Shown: positions 7,786-15,227, counted from the first letter of the stretch. The stretch is DNA of 15,643 nt from Halieaceae bacterium (GCA_002683395.1 NYTG01000088.1:1-15643), one strand, 5' to 3'. Notes: generated by a model from the sequence alone, not told the origin. Made by a program: numbers and translations.

Positions 7786-8237
7786 GCGGATTGCTATCAG
7801 AGGAGGTCCTGTCGCACATCGGCAGGCAGAGCGAACCTCGCCGAGAAATCGCAACGCGACGGGATATCCGCAAATATGCGGTTGCCACCGGCAATCGCCA
7901 GGCAAAATATCTCGATGGCGACGTCGCCCCACCGCTCTTCCATCTGCACTTATTTTGGGATGTCGTTCCGCTGGACGAGCTGTCACCCGATGGCGTGTCG
8001 ATTGATCCACTGTTACCCCAGTTTCCACTGGATAAAGCCATGGCGGGGGGCCTCGATATCACCTATCACCAACCGATTAAACCGGGTGACTGGCTCACGT
8101 CCATCCGAACGCTTACTAACATCTACGAGAAAGCAGGTCGCAGCGGGCCCCTCATTTTCTATGACGTGCTGATGGAAGTCCGAGATGACGATGGCGACCT
8201 GGTGATCACTGAAAAGACCACGAGGATTCTGCGATGA
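7782..8237 (+). CDS. FAS1-like/MaoC N-terminal-type hotdog protein, predicted hydratase partner subunit
   Basis: A single-hotdog protein of 151 residues related to the N-terminal half of double-hotdog enoyl-CoA hydratases (MaoC_dehydrat_N, FAS1-like). Visible family features are RRDIRKYAVATGNRQAKYLD (26-45), the APPLFHL turn, AMAGGLDITYHQPIKPGDWL (86-105), and the EKAGRSGPLIF segment (116-126). It lacks the HRIHxD-type catalytic motif, which the next gene supplies, so the two are expected to form a hetero-oligomer as ChsH1 and ChsH2 do in mycobacterial cholesterol degradation. ATG 7782 overlaps the ligase stop codon (ATGA), and its own TGA overlaps the next start in the same way. A longer start at 7758 would overlap the ligase by 28 nt and is not favoured. 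Confidence 0.88.
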   Translation: MSGLLSEEVLSHIGRQSEPRREIATRRDIRKYAVATGNRQAKYLDGDVAPPLFHLHLFWDVVPLDELSPDGVSIDPLLPQFPLDKAMAGGLDITYHQPIKPGDWLTSIRTLTNIYEKAGRSGPLIFYDVLMEVRDDDGDLVITEKTTRILR

Positions 8238-8641
8238 CCGCATCGCCCAGCGTAGGGATGACTCTACCCGAGCGTCGACACGACTGTGATGTCGTGCAAC
8301 AAATGCTTTACAACGCCTCATTATGGAACGGCCATCGCATCCACTTCGATATGCCCTACGCCACCGAGGTCGAGGGCTATCCTGGTCTGGTGGTCGCCGG
8401 GCCGCTGATCGGGGACTGGCTGCATCAGGTGGTCGATGAATGGCTCGGCGACAGCGGCATGATCACCGGTATTGAGTACTCGAATCGTGTCGCGGCCTTT
8501 GTGGGCGAGACCCTCACTGCAGGTGGCACCGTCACTGCCTATGATGTCGACAGCGGCGAGCTCAAATTGGAAGTGTTCGTAAAAAACGATCGCGATGACG
8601 TGCTGGCACCCGGCGTGATCACCGCCAAATTGAACCGTTAA
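8234..8641 (+). CDS. MaoC-like hotdog enoyl-CoA hydratase, catalytic subunit
   Basis: A 135-residue single-hotdog protein carrying the hydratase motif LYNASLWNGHRIHFDMPYATEVEGYPGLVVAGPL (25-58). Asn32, His34, His37 and Asp39 sit where HRIHYD-type MaoC hydratases keep their active-site residues. It would add water to a 2-enoyl-CoA to give the 3-hydroxyacyl-CoA used by the following aldolase-like protein. With the preceding gene (4-nt overlap) it makes a split hydratase equivalent to the two halves of a double hotdog. In mycobacterial ChsH2 this kind of domain is fused to DUF35; here DUF35 is a separate gene two positions downstream. Confidence 0.9.
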   Translation: MTASPSVGMTLPERRHDCDVVQQMLYNASLWNGHRIHFDMPYATEVEGYPGLVVAGPLIGDWLHQVVDEWLGDSGMITGIEYSNRVAAFVGETLTAGGTVTAYDVDSGELKLEVFVKNDRDDVLAPGVITAKLNR

Positions 8642-8646
8642 GGCGC

Positions 8647-9825
8647 GTGACGGTGACTAACATGGGACTGGGTGGTGAATTCGCGCTGATCGGCATGGCC
8701 GAGAGTGACGTCGGCATTGTCCCGGACAAGAGCCCCCGAGAACTCTGCGTTCAGGTCACGCTCGATGCCGTGCACGACGCCGGGCTGACATTGAAGGATG
8801 TCGACGGCCTGATCACCTGCAATGCCTTTGCAGAGCCCATCATGTATCACGCTGAGGCAGTGGCCGAGTACCTGGGTTGGCAGCCCCGGCACTGCGTCAC
8901 GGTCAACACCGGAGGCGGCACCACTTTCATGGCGCTCAATATGGCCGCCGCCGCCATCGCCGCCGGTATGGCCGACACCATCGTGGTCTCCATGGCAGAT
9001 AGCCTGCGCAGTTTCATGACTCGCGATCAGGCGATGGTCGTGCAGTCGAGCTCTGGTCACCCTCACTATGAACAACCCTACGGACCCACCGTGCCGGCTT
9101 ATTACGCGCTCATCGCCCGGGCCCACATGGATCGCTATGGCACCACCGAAGCCCAGTTCGCTGCAGGGGCCGTCTCCTGCCGGGCCTGGGCCGCTCAGCA
9201 CCCCAAGGCCCAAAAGCGCGACCCGATCAGCCTTGACGACGTGCTGAACTCTCGCGCAATCGCTGACCCACTGAAGGTGCTGGACTGTTCGCTGGTTTCA
9301 GATGGTGGCGCTGCGGTGGTCATTACGCGAAAAGATCGCGCTAAAGACGGGCCACACAAACCGATCACCCTGTTGGGTTATGGAGAGGGACACGCATACG
9401 AGCACATCAGCCAAGCCAAAGATCTCACCACGTCGGCAGCGGTGCAGTCTGGTCGGGCCGCCTATGCAGCGTCGGGTCTGACGCCTGATGACATGGATCT
9501 GCTGCAGTTATATGACTGTTTTACCCCAGCCCTGCTCATTCAAATTGAAGATTTGGGGTTTTGCGAGAAGGGCGAGGGCGGTGACTGGCTGGCCAGCGGC
9601 ATCACGCTTCCGGGCGGCAGCAAACCCCTCAATACGCACGGTGGCATGCTGTCGTATTGTCATCCCGGCAACCCCGGGGCGATGTTCGGCCTGACGGAGG
9701 CCATCACGCAAATGCGTGGCGACGCCGGTGAGCGACAGCTATCCGACATCAAGACAACGCTCTGCCATGCCCAAGGTGGCATCATGTCAAGTCATGCGAG
9801 TCTAATTCTGGGCGTAGAGAGCTAA
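8647..9825 (+). CDS. Ltp2/SCPx-type thiolase-fold protein lacking the nucleophilic Cys, predicted retro-aldolase
   Basis: A thiolase-superfamily protein of about 392 residues that lacks the classical N-terminal nucleophile: at the CGSG position it has VNTGGGTT (86-93). The C-terminal half keeps the features of sterol carrier protein x/Ltp2-like members: YDCFTPALLIQIEDLGF (289-305), a CEKGEGGDW stretch, NTHGGMLSYCHPG (329-341), and QMRGDAGERQ. Ltp2 enzymes of this kind use tyrosines, not Cys, to cleave 3-hydroxyacyl-CoAs by retro-aldol reaction and need a DUF35 partner, which is encoded 2 nt downstream. Start is uncertain: GTG 8647, GTG 8653 (9 nt after AAGG) and ATG 8662 are all in frame. It follows the hydratase gene by 5 nt, consistent with hydration then C-C cleavage. 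Confidence 0.88.
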   Translation: MTVTNMGLGGEFALIGMAESDVGIVPDKSPRELCVQVTLDAVHDAGLTLKDVDGLITCNAFAEPIMYHAEAVAEYLGWQPRHCVTVNTGGGTTFMALNMAAAAIAAGMADTIVVSMADSLRSFMTRDQAMVVQSSSGHPHYEQPYGPTVPAYYALIARAHMDRYGTTEAQFAAGAVSCRAWAAQHPKAQKRDPISLDDVLNSRAIADPLKVLDCSLVSDGGAAVVITRKDRAKDGPHKPITLLGYGEGHAYEHISQAKDLTTSAAVQSGRAAYAASGLTPDDMDLLQLYDCFTPALLIQIEDLGFCEKGEGGDWLASGITLPGGSKPLNTHGGMLSYCHPGNPGAMFGLTEAITQMRGDAGERQLSDIKTTLCHAQGGIMSSHASLILGVES

Positions 9826-9827
9826 AC

Positions 9828-10244
9828 ATGGCGAAGCCCGTACCACAGCCGACACCGACCGAGCAGCCCTTCTATGACGCCTGCGCGCGGGGCGAGCTGG
9901 CGCTTCAACATTGTCAAAACTGCGGGCACAGATTGTTTTATCCCCGCACCCACTGCGATCAGTGCCACAGTACTGATCTGGTATGGCGGACCGCCAGCGG
10001 CGCCGGCCGCATCGCCAGCTACACCGTCGTTCGCCGCGGTGTTTCCGCTGACTTTGAAGCACCCTATATCGTCGCCCTGATTGATCTCGAGGAAGGCCCC
10101 AGGATGATGAGCCAGATCATTGAGGCTGACCCTGAAGCGCTCGCGGTGGGCTTGTCGGTCACCGTAGACTTTGCAGCGTGGTCCGAAGAGATCACACTAC
10201 CGGTATTTCGACTCCACCCCGCGCTGGCGGGCGACCACCCCTGA
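9828..10244 (+). CDS. Zn-ribbon/OB-fold (DUF35) protein, predicted aldolase partner
   Basis: A 138-residue DUF35 protein: an N-terminal helix (FYDACARGELALQHC), a rubredoxin-like zinc ribbon with Cys29-x2-Cys32 and Cys43-x2-Cys46, then an OB-fold beginning around SGAGRIASYTVVRR and including PYIVALIDLEEGPRMMSQI. These proteins bind acyl-CoA and form complexes with thiolase-fold partners, for example the ChsH2 DUF35 domain with Ltp2, or DUF35 in archaeal HMG-CoA synthase complexes. The gene begins 2 nt after the Ltp2-like gene and is almost certainly its obligate partner. GAGAG precedes the ATG by about 7 nt. Confidence 0.93.
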   Translation: MAKPVPQPTPTEQPFYDACARGELALQHCQNCGHRLFYPRTHCDQCHSTDLVWRTASGAGRIASYTVVRRGVSADFEAPYIVALIDLEEGPRMMSQIIEADPEALAVGLSVTVDFAAWSEEITLPVFRLHPALAGDHP

Positions 10245-10272
10245 TGGAAAGCCGATACCACGAGAGACGACC

Positions 10273-11625
10273 ATGAACAGCCAGACGATTCCTGTTGCGG
10301 TGATTAACCCAGACGCCCCTGCTGAAAGCCTCGAAGCGAAACAGCCCAACATTGATAACGGCACGGAAATCTATGCCAAAGAGGGCTACTTCAGTGCCGA
10401 ACAAATGGAACGAGAGTGGGACAAGGTATGGAGCGAGAGTTGGCTCATTGCCGGGGTCAGCACTGACCTTCAGGAACCCGGTGACTACTTTCTATTTCGC
10501 GTGCGCAGCGAGTCCATCATCGTCACTAAAACTGAGGCAGGCACCCAGGCATTTTATAACGTGTGCCCTCACCGGGGGGCGCGACTCCTCAGCGAACAAC
10601 GCGGTAACAAAAAAGTATTCGTGTGCCCGTTTCACAGTTGGAGTTTTCGCAACAGCGGTGAGCTCCGCGCGATCACCGATGAGGAGACCTTTCAGGAGGC
10701 GGTCATCTGTCATCGCCCGGGCCTCTCTCCCGTCGCCTGTCAAGAACATGCCGGGCTAATCTTTATCTGTATGTCTGACAACCCTCCCCCACTCAAAGAC
10801 GCCATTGGCTTGCCCGAGGGATACCTAGAGAACTACCAGATCGACAAGATGCGGGTGGTGCGGCACGTGCGCAGCGAATGGGGATCCAACTGGAAGGTGG
10901 GCGTAGAAGCTTTCTACGAGAGCTATCATCTGCATGCCGTCCACCCAGAAACCCGGGGCGTGATGGGCGATCTGAATGTGCAATACGACTGTTACCCCAA
11001 CGGCGCCAGTAGAATGATTGTTCCACTAGGCCAACCCAGCCCACGACAGGCGGACCAAACTACGGTCAACGAGGGACTGCAGTGGATGCTGCAGGAAACG
11101 GGCGTGGATACGGCGCAATTCGATGGCACGGCAGCGGATGTGCGAGCCGCTATCCAACAGGCCAAGCGCGAACGGTCCGACCGGCTCGGACTGGGTTACG
11201 AACGCTTTACCGACGGGCAACTGTCCGATAGCTGGGCGACAGGCATCTTCCCTAATGTGCAGATCGGCTGTCATCCGGAAGCAATCTTCCTCATGCGCTT
11301 TATGCCTCACGACACCGACCCCGAGCGCTTCTGGTACGACACCATGACGCTGTTGTTTCCGGTGGACGACCCAAATTACTGCCCCCCGGCATGGATGGGC
11401 CTTCCGGAAGGGACCGATGTCACCGGAACCGTGCGACCCGAGACAGAGGACTTTTTGATCGACGAAGACCCGGGTCTTGGCCTCGTACTGAGTCAGGATG
11501 CGGCGTTTTTACCCTCGGTACAGGAAGGCATGCGCAGCAAAGCTTTCAAGGGTCAGCTCTGGGGCGAGCAGGAACAGCGACTACGGCATTTCCATGTCGA
11601 GCTGGAGCGTCGTCTCAACGGCTGA
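10273..11625 (+). CDS. Rieske non-heme iron oxygenase, alpha subunit
   Basis: A 450-residue oxygenase that would use O2 and electrons from a separate reductase to hydroxylate, demethylate or open a ring-type substrate. The Rieske [2Fe-2S] site is Cys98-x-His100 with Cys118-x2-His121 (CPHRGARLL and CPFHSW), with the usual 17-residue spacing. The mononuclear iron site is His219 and His224 in FYESYHLHAVHPET plus a likely Asp409 in SQDAAFLPSVQEGM; Glu212 or Glu216 may bridge the two sites. It is longer than KshA-type steroid 9-alpha-hydroxylases, so it is not simply KshA. ATG 10273 is preferred (GAGAG 6 nt upstream); an in-frame TTG at 10171 would overlap the DUF35 gene. No reductase, ferredoxin or classical beta subunit is in the window. 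It begins 28 nt after DUF35 and ends the tight gene run. Confidence 0.93.
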   Translation: MNSQTIPVAVINPDAPAESLEAKQPNIDNGTEIYAKEGYFSAEQMEREWDKVWSESWLIAGVSTDLQEPGDYFLFRVRSESIIVTKTEAGTQAFYNVCPHRGARLLSEQRGNKKVFVCPFHSWSFRNSGELRAITDEETFQEAVICHRPGLSPVACQEHAGLIFICMSDNPPPLKDAIGLPEGYLENYQIDKMRVVRHVRSEWGSNWKVGVEAFYESYHLHAVHPETRGVMGDLNVQYDCYPNGASRMIVPLGQPSPRQADQTTVNEGLQWMLQETGVDTAQFDGTAADVRAAIQQAKRERSDRLGLGYERFTDGQLSDSWATGIFPNVQIGCHPEAIFLMRFMPHDTDPERFWYDTMTLLFPVDDPNYCPPAWMGLPEGTDVTGTVRPETEDFLIDEDPGLGLVLSQDAAFLPSVQEGMRSKAFKGQLWGEQEQRLRHFHVELERRLNG

Positions 11626-11669
11626 GTTCCACATTGCGCTCCATCGCAGGCAGGTCGGCGCAGATAAGC

Positions 11670-11710
11670 GATTTTTATCAATATAAACCAATGCGTTAAC
11701 GCTATGATGT
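11670..11710 (+). promoter_or_regulatory. AT-rich region with possible promoter elements and a palindrome upstream of the ALDH gene
   Basis: The 182-nt gap between the Rieske and ALDH genes is the longest within the catabolic block. It contains TATAAA (11682-11687), TATGAT (11703-11708) and the perfect 10-bp palindrome GCGTTAACGC (11693-11702); a further TATACT lies at 11770-11775. No convincing -35 box is paired with any of them. The block suggests, without proving, that the ALDH gene has its own regulated promoter. Confidence 0.3.
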
Positions 11711-11807
11711 TAGAAAATACTTCCTGAGAATGCTGACCGCCGCAGCCTCCAAAAAACCCTCCAACTGTGTATACTCCTCGCCCCACCCTCTGCCGGAGAG
11801 AAAAGCG

Positions 11808-13265
11808 ATGAATGCCCCACAACAGGTCGTAATCAGCCCCGATACCGAAATCAAAATGCAGGAAGCATTAAAAGCTCAGCGAGAGAGCTACATTGAGGAA
11901 GGATTCGTCTCGGCAGAAACCCGGATTGATCGCCTGAATCGCGCGATTGACGTGCTGGTGCGTCACGCAGATCGTATCAGCGAAGCCATTAACAAGGATT
12001 TTGTCTGCCGGCCTGATCAGATCAATCTGATGACCGATGTCGCGGCCTCGATTGGCTCGATGAAGCACTGCCGCAAACACCTGAAAAAATGGATGAAGAA
12101 CGAAAAGCGACCCTCAACGTTCCCTTTGGGATTGCTGGGCGGGCGCTCACATATTCAATACCAGCCCAAGGGCGTTGTGGGTATCGTCGCTCCCTGGAAT
12201 TTTCCGGTGGCCATGGTATTCCAACCCCTCGCCGGCATCCTCGCCGCGGGCAACCGGGCGATGATCAAGCCCTCAGAATTCACGCCCGAAACCTCTAAGG
12301 TCATTGAAGAAATTGTGGCCGAGGCCTTTGATCCTAGTGAGGTCACCACCTTCTCCGGCGGGCCCGAAGTCGGCCAGGCTTTTTCTGCTCTGCCCTTTGA
12401 CCACATGATCTTCACTGGCGCAACCAACATCGCCCGCCATGTCCTCACCGCGGCGGCACGGAACCTGGTGCCTGTAACACTCGAGCTAGGCGGTAAATCT
12501 CCGGTGGTGATTTCCCGATCTGCTGACCTCGAGCAGGCCATTGAGCGGGTTATGGTCGGCAAAACGCTAAATGCCGGCCAGATCTGCCTGGCACCCGACT
12601 ACCTGTTGGTACCGGAAGAGCAGCTCGAGGAAACAATCAGCCTGGCCACCAAACTGGTGCGCCAGATGTACACCAGCCTGCGCGACAATAACCAGTACAC
12701 AGCGGTCATTAATGAGCGCCATCACAAGCGCCTAAGCGGCTATCTTGAAGACGCCGAGCAACGCGGCTGCCGCATCGTTCCGCTCAACCCTGCCAACGAG
12801 GATTTCAGTGCTGGCACCAGTAAGATCCCGCCGACCCTGATCGTGTCGCCCGAGACCGATGCGCTGTGCATGAAAGAGGAGATCTTTGGTCCTTTGCTGC
12901 CGATCCGCACCTACAAAGATTTTGACGAGACCATCGACTTCATCAATGCCAATCCGCGACCGCTGGCGGCGTACTACTTCGGCACCGACAAGAGCGAAGA
13001 AGAAGCCTTTTTGCATCGCACCACCTCTGGTGGCGTCTGCATCAACGATGTGATCTTCCATATTGCGCAGGAAGACATGCCTTTTGGCGGCGTCGGACCC
13101 TCTGGTATGGGGTCTTACCACGGCATAGAAGGTTTCAAGACCTTCAGTCACGCCAAATCGATTTATAGCCAAACGCTGAAGTTCAACGTCGCGAAGCTCG
13201 GCGGCGTTCTTCCCCCGTACGGCAAGGCGACCGACAAGAACATCAAGGCGCAGATCAAAAGCTAG
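11808..13265 (+). CDS. Aldehyde dehydrogenase, coniferyl-aldehyde-dehydrogenase-like
   Basis: A 485-residue NAD(P)-dependent aldehyde dehydrogenase that oxidises an aldehyde to its acid. Conserved elements are PWNFPV (129-134), KPSEFTP (154-160), IFTGAT (201-206), general base Glu226 in ELGGKSP, catalytic Cys260 in NAGQICLAPDY, EEIFGP (357-362), and FGGVGPSGMGSYHG (426-439). The QICLAPDY context and the C-terminal YHG...FSHAKSIY pattern resemble the coniferyl aldehyde dehydrogenase/class 3 group, which acts on aromatic or long hydrophobic aldehydes. GGAGAG lies about 7 nt upstream of ATG 11808. It probably oxidises the aldehyde released by the upstream retro-aldolase, as Sad does in bile-acid side-chain degradation; this role is inferred from position. 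Confidence 0.93.
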   Translation: MNAPQQVVISPDTEIKMQEALKAQRESYIEEGFVSAETRIDRLNRAIDVLVRHADRISEAINKDFVCRPDQINLMTDVAASIGSMKHCRKHLKKWMKNEKRPSTFPLGLLGGRSHIQYQPKGVVGIVAPWNFPVAMVFQPLAGILAAGNRAMIKPSEFTPETSKVIEEIVAEAFDPSEVTTFSGGPEVGQAFSALPFDHMIFTGATNIARHVLTAAARNLVPVTLELGGKSPVVISRSADLEQAIERVMVGKTLNAGQICLAPDYLLVPEEQLEETISLATKLVRQMYTSLRDNNQYTAVINERHHKRLSGYLEDAEQRGCRIVPLNPANEDFSAGTSKIPPTLIVSPETDALCMKEEIFGPLLPIRTYKDFDETIDFINANPRPLAAYYFGTDKSEEEAFLHRTTSGGVCINDVIFHIAQEDMPFGGVGPSGMGSYHGIEGFKTFSHAKSIYSQTLKFNVAKLGGVLPPYGKATDKNIKAQIKS

Positions 13266-13304
13266 TCATTCTGAGCAACGTCAAGAGGTCTTAGCTCAGT
13301 CCAA

Positions 13305-13330
13305 AAAAACCCCGCTGCCGCGGGGTTTTT
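13305..13330. terminator. Bidirectional Rho-independent terminator
   Basis: A perfect 11-bp stem, AAAAACCCCGC pairing with GCGGGGTTTTT around a TGCC loop, has its T-run on the + strand and an A-run on the other side, so it works in both directions. It lies 39 nt after the ALDH stop codon and 14 nt after the stop codon of the minus-strand gene, separating the two convergent units. Confidence 0.9.
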
Positions 13331-13344
13331 GCTTTCATGGGCGC

Positions 13345-13770
13345 CTATTTCAGAATGTAAGCCTGCACCATGAGATCCCGGGTAAGCGGGTTGAACTTGA
13401 TGACATCGAGGTTCATCTGGCCGTTCGTAATGTTCACGACGTTGCGCATTACAACGACACCCTCCACCAACTCCCAAAACCCTTGGAAGCGCCCAGAGGC
13501 GAATCCTTCGCTGGTGAAGCCTCGACCCTGACCATCGACGGTACCCCCTGATCGATCGGCGTCGTAACTGAGGTGATAGGTGACATACACCTTGCCGTAA
13601 CCCTCCATATCGCCCTCAGCGCTGATAGACGTCACGTCCTCCCCCAGAGTGACTGAAGTGACATTCATCGGCGCGTCGGGCTGACGCTTCTCAAGACCGA
13701 GATCACCGTGGCTGTCAGCCATGGCGAAGGGTACAAAGCAGAGTGCGCAAGCCAAGATCAATCGTTTCAT
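13345..13770 (-). CDS. Small secreted protein of unknown function
   Basis: A 141-residue protein with a clear Sec signal peptide (MKRLILACALCFVPFAMA, predicted cleavage after residue 18), leaving a mature protein of about 123 residues for the periplasm or outside. The mature part has alternating hydrophobic and glycine-rich stretches (GDMEGYGKVYVTYHLSY, GQGRGFTSEGFASGRFQGFWEL) that suggest a beta-barrel or beta-sandwich. There is loose similarity of pattern to DUF3224/allene-oxide-cyclase-like barrels, too weak to name. The ATG at 13770 is preceded by a GGAAGAGGAA purine run, a good ribosome binding site; the frame extends upstream to 13863, but the signal peptide fixes the start. It is convergent with the ALDH gene and divergent from the LssY-like gene. 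Confidence 0.75.
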   Translation of the reverse strand: MKRLILACALCFVPFAMADSHGDLGLEKRQPDAPMNVTSVTLGEDVTSISAEGDMEGYGKVYVTYHLSYDADRSGGTVDGQGRGFTSEGFASGRFQGFWELVEGVVVMRNVVNITNGQMNLDVIKFNPLTRDLMVQAYILK

Positions 13771-13877
13771 TTCCTCTTCCTTTTCAAAGTTATTGCGGAT
13801 ATTCGCTCTAATAAAGGGCGGTCCGTGCCCGATGATATCTTCCTGAGTGGTCGGGCTTACCATACTTAACCGACGCC

Positions 13878-13902
13878 AAAAAAACAGGGGTCATTCCCCC
13901 CC
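13878..13902 (-). other. A-tract plus GGGG-TCATT-CCCC inverted repeat in the divergent intergenic region
   Basis: Seven A's (13878-13884) precede a GGGG (13887-13890), a TCATT loop, and a run of seven C's (13896-13902). Read on the minus strand this is a 4-bp G/C stem followed by TG and seven T's, the shape of a weak Rho-independent terminator. No minus-strand gene ends just before it, so it may stop antisense transcription, or be a short REP-like repeat. The rest of the 155-nt gap between the two divergent start codons shows no convincing promoter. Confidence 0.3.
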
Positions 13903-13925
13903 GATTTATCCAGTAATATCGAGTT

Positions 13926-15227
13926 ATGTTGAAGCGCGTCAAAACGCCATGCTTTAAATCCCTGCATCACCTCGCCTTCCTCCTGATGGTGAGCTGGCTT
14001 CTGGCCGCCTGTACGCCGGCCTGGCAGCAACCCGTCAGCGCTGAAGACCTTGACTACACGAGCGAGATCAAAACACTGAGCAAGAGCGGCGTGACGGTGA
14101 CCGTTGCCGTTCCCTCTGCAGAAGAGGTCAAGCAGCTATTTGGAACCGATCTTTACAAGTCACGAGTGCAACCGGTTTGGATGAAGGTGGTGAACCAAAC
14201 AGGCGGTGACTTGACGCTGATGCGCAGTGCTGTCGACGACGCTTATATCTCGCCCGCAGAGGCGGCCTACTTGCGTCACTCCGGCTCGAAGAACACAAAA
14301 AGAGAAATGGATATCTTTTTTCAAGAGAGTGAGTTCGAGAACCCAATTCAATCGGGCGATACCGTGGACGGCTACGTCTTTACCAATCTTGATGAGGGCT
14401 ACAAAAATGTCAACGTCGACTTATTAGGAGATGATCTCCTGATCAACTTCGCCTTTACACTCAAAATATCTGGATTCACCACCGACCACGAATATATCGA
14501 CCTCGACAGCATATACCCGACTATTGAAAACATAGAAGATGTCGCGTTGCTTCAGGATAGATTGCGGAAAGAACCGTGCTGCACGTCCAACAAAGCGGGC
14601 ACCAAAGAAGGGGACCCGTTGAATGTTGTCTTTATCGGACCCCGTTCGGCCATCGTCAACGCGGTGGTGCGGCGCAACTGGCACGTAACCGAAATCAACC
14701 ACATGGAATCGGCGATGAAGACAACGCGGTCCTTTCTATTTGGTAGTCAGTACCTTTACTCCCCGATTAGCGCGCTTTATCTCTATGGGCGCTCGCAAGA
14801 CATTGGGCTACAAAAAGCACGCCAGTCTGTTAGTCGACGCAACCACATGCGGCTATGGCGGGCGCCTTACAACTTCCAGCAGCAAGAGGTTTATATCGGG
14901 CAGATCAGCCGCGATATTGGAGTCAAGTTTCAAAAAAACACCCTCACTACCCATGCGATTGACCCTTATGTAGATCACACCCGCGACGGCCTCGCAGACG
15001 ACCTTGCGTACTCGCAGGGCCTCAGTGGTGTCGGCTACATCGGGGGCTCTCGTATTTCTACCGAGGACGACACACATTACAATCTAACCCCCGACCCCTA
15101 CTTTTCCGATGGTTACCGCGCGGTTTTCTTTTTTTCCGATACACCGGTGCCACTGACCGATATTGACCAGCTTTTGTGGCACCCCGCGTGGCACCCGTCT
15201 CTCGACAAGGACACCACGCCGCAATAG
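13926..15227 (+). CDS. Lipoprotein with LssY C-terminal (LssY_C) domain
   Basis: A 433-residue exported lipoprotein. The signal segment ends in the lipobox LAAC with Cys29, so it is expected to be lipid-anchored. Residues 40-200 are an unrecognised beta-rich region. Residues about 230-375 match the LssY_C domain pattern: PLNVVFIGPRSAIVNAVVRRNWH, ALYLYGRSQDIGLQKAR, RNHMRLWRAPY, EVYIGQISRDIGVKF, and TTHAIDPYVDHTRDGLADDL. LssY_C is named after LssY of the Legionella lss type I secretion locus; its biochemical function is unknown. Here it is not attached to the PAP2 phosphatase domain found in LssY. The gene is followed after 14 nt by another lipoprotein gene, so the two probably act together at the cell envelope. 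Confidence 0.88.
   Translation: MLKRVKTPCFKSLHHLAFLLMVSWLLAACTPAWQQPVSAEDLDYTSEIKTLSKSGVTVTVAVPSAEEVKQLFGTDLYKSRVQPVWMKVVNQTGGDLTLMRSAVDDAYISPAEAAYLRHSGSKNTKREMDIFFQESEFENPIQSGDTVDGYVFTNLDEGYKNVNVDLLGDDLLINFAFTLKISGFTTDHEYIDLDSIYPTIENIEDVALLQDRLRKEPCCTSNKAGTKEGDPLNVVFIGPRSAIVNAVVRRNWHVTEINHMESAMKTTRSFLFGSQYLYSPISALYLYGRSQDIGLQKARQSVSRRNHMRLWRAPYNFQQQEVYIGQISRDIGVKFQKNTLTTHAIDPYVDHTRDGLADDLAYSQGLSGVGYIGGSRISTEDDTHYNLTPDPYFSDGYRAVFFFSDTPVPLTDIDQLLWHPAWHPSLDKDTTPQ

Noticed and set aside
8638..9213. Long minus-strand frame (191 codons) opposite the Ltp2-like gene, and similar long antisense frames elsewhere
   Set aside because: Such frames are common opposite GC-rich coding sequence; the translation is low in complexity (His/Gly rich), has no domain pattern and lies fully within a well-supported gene.
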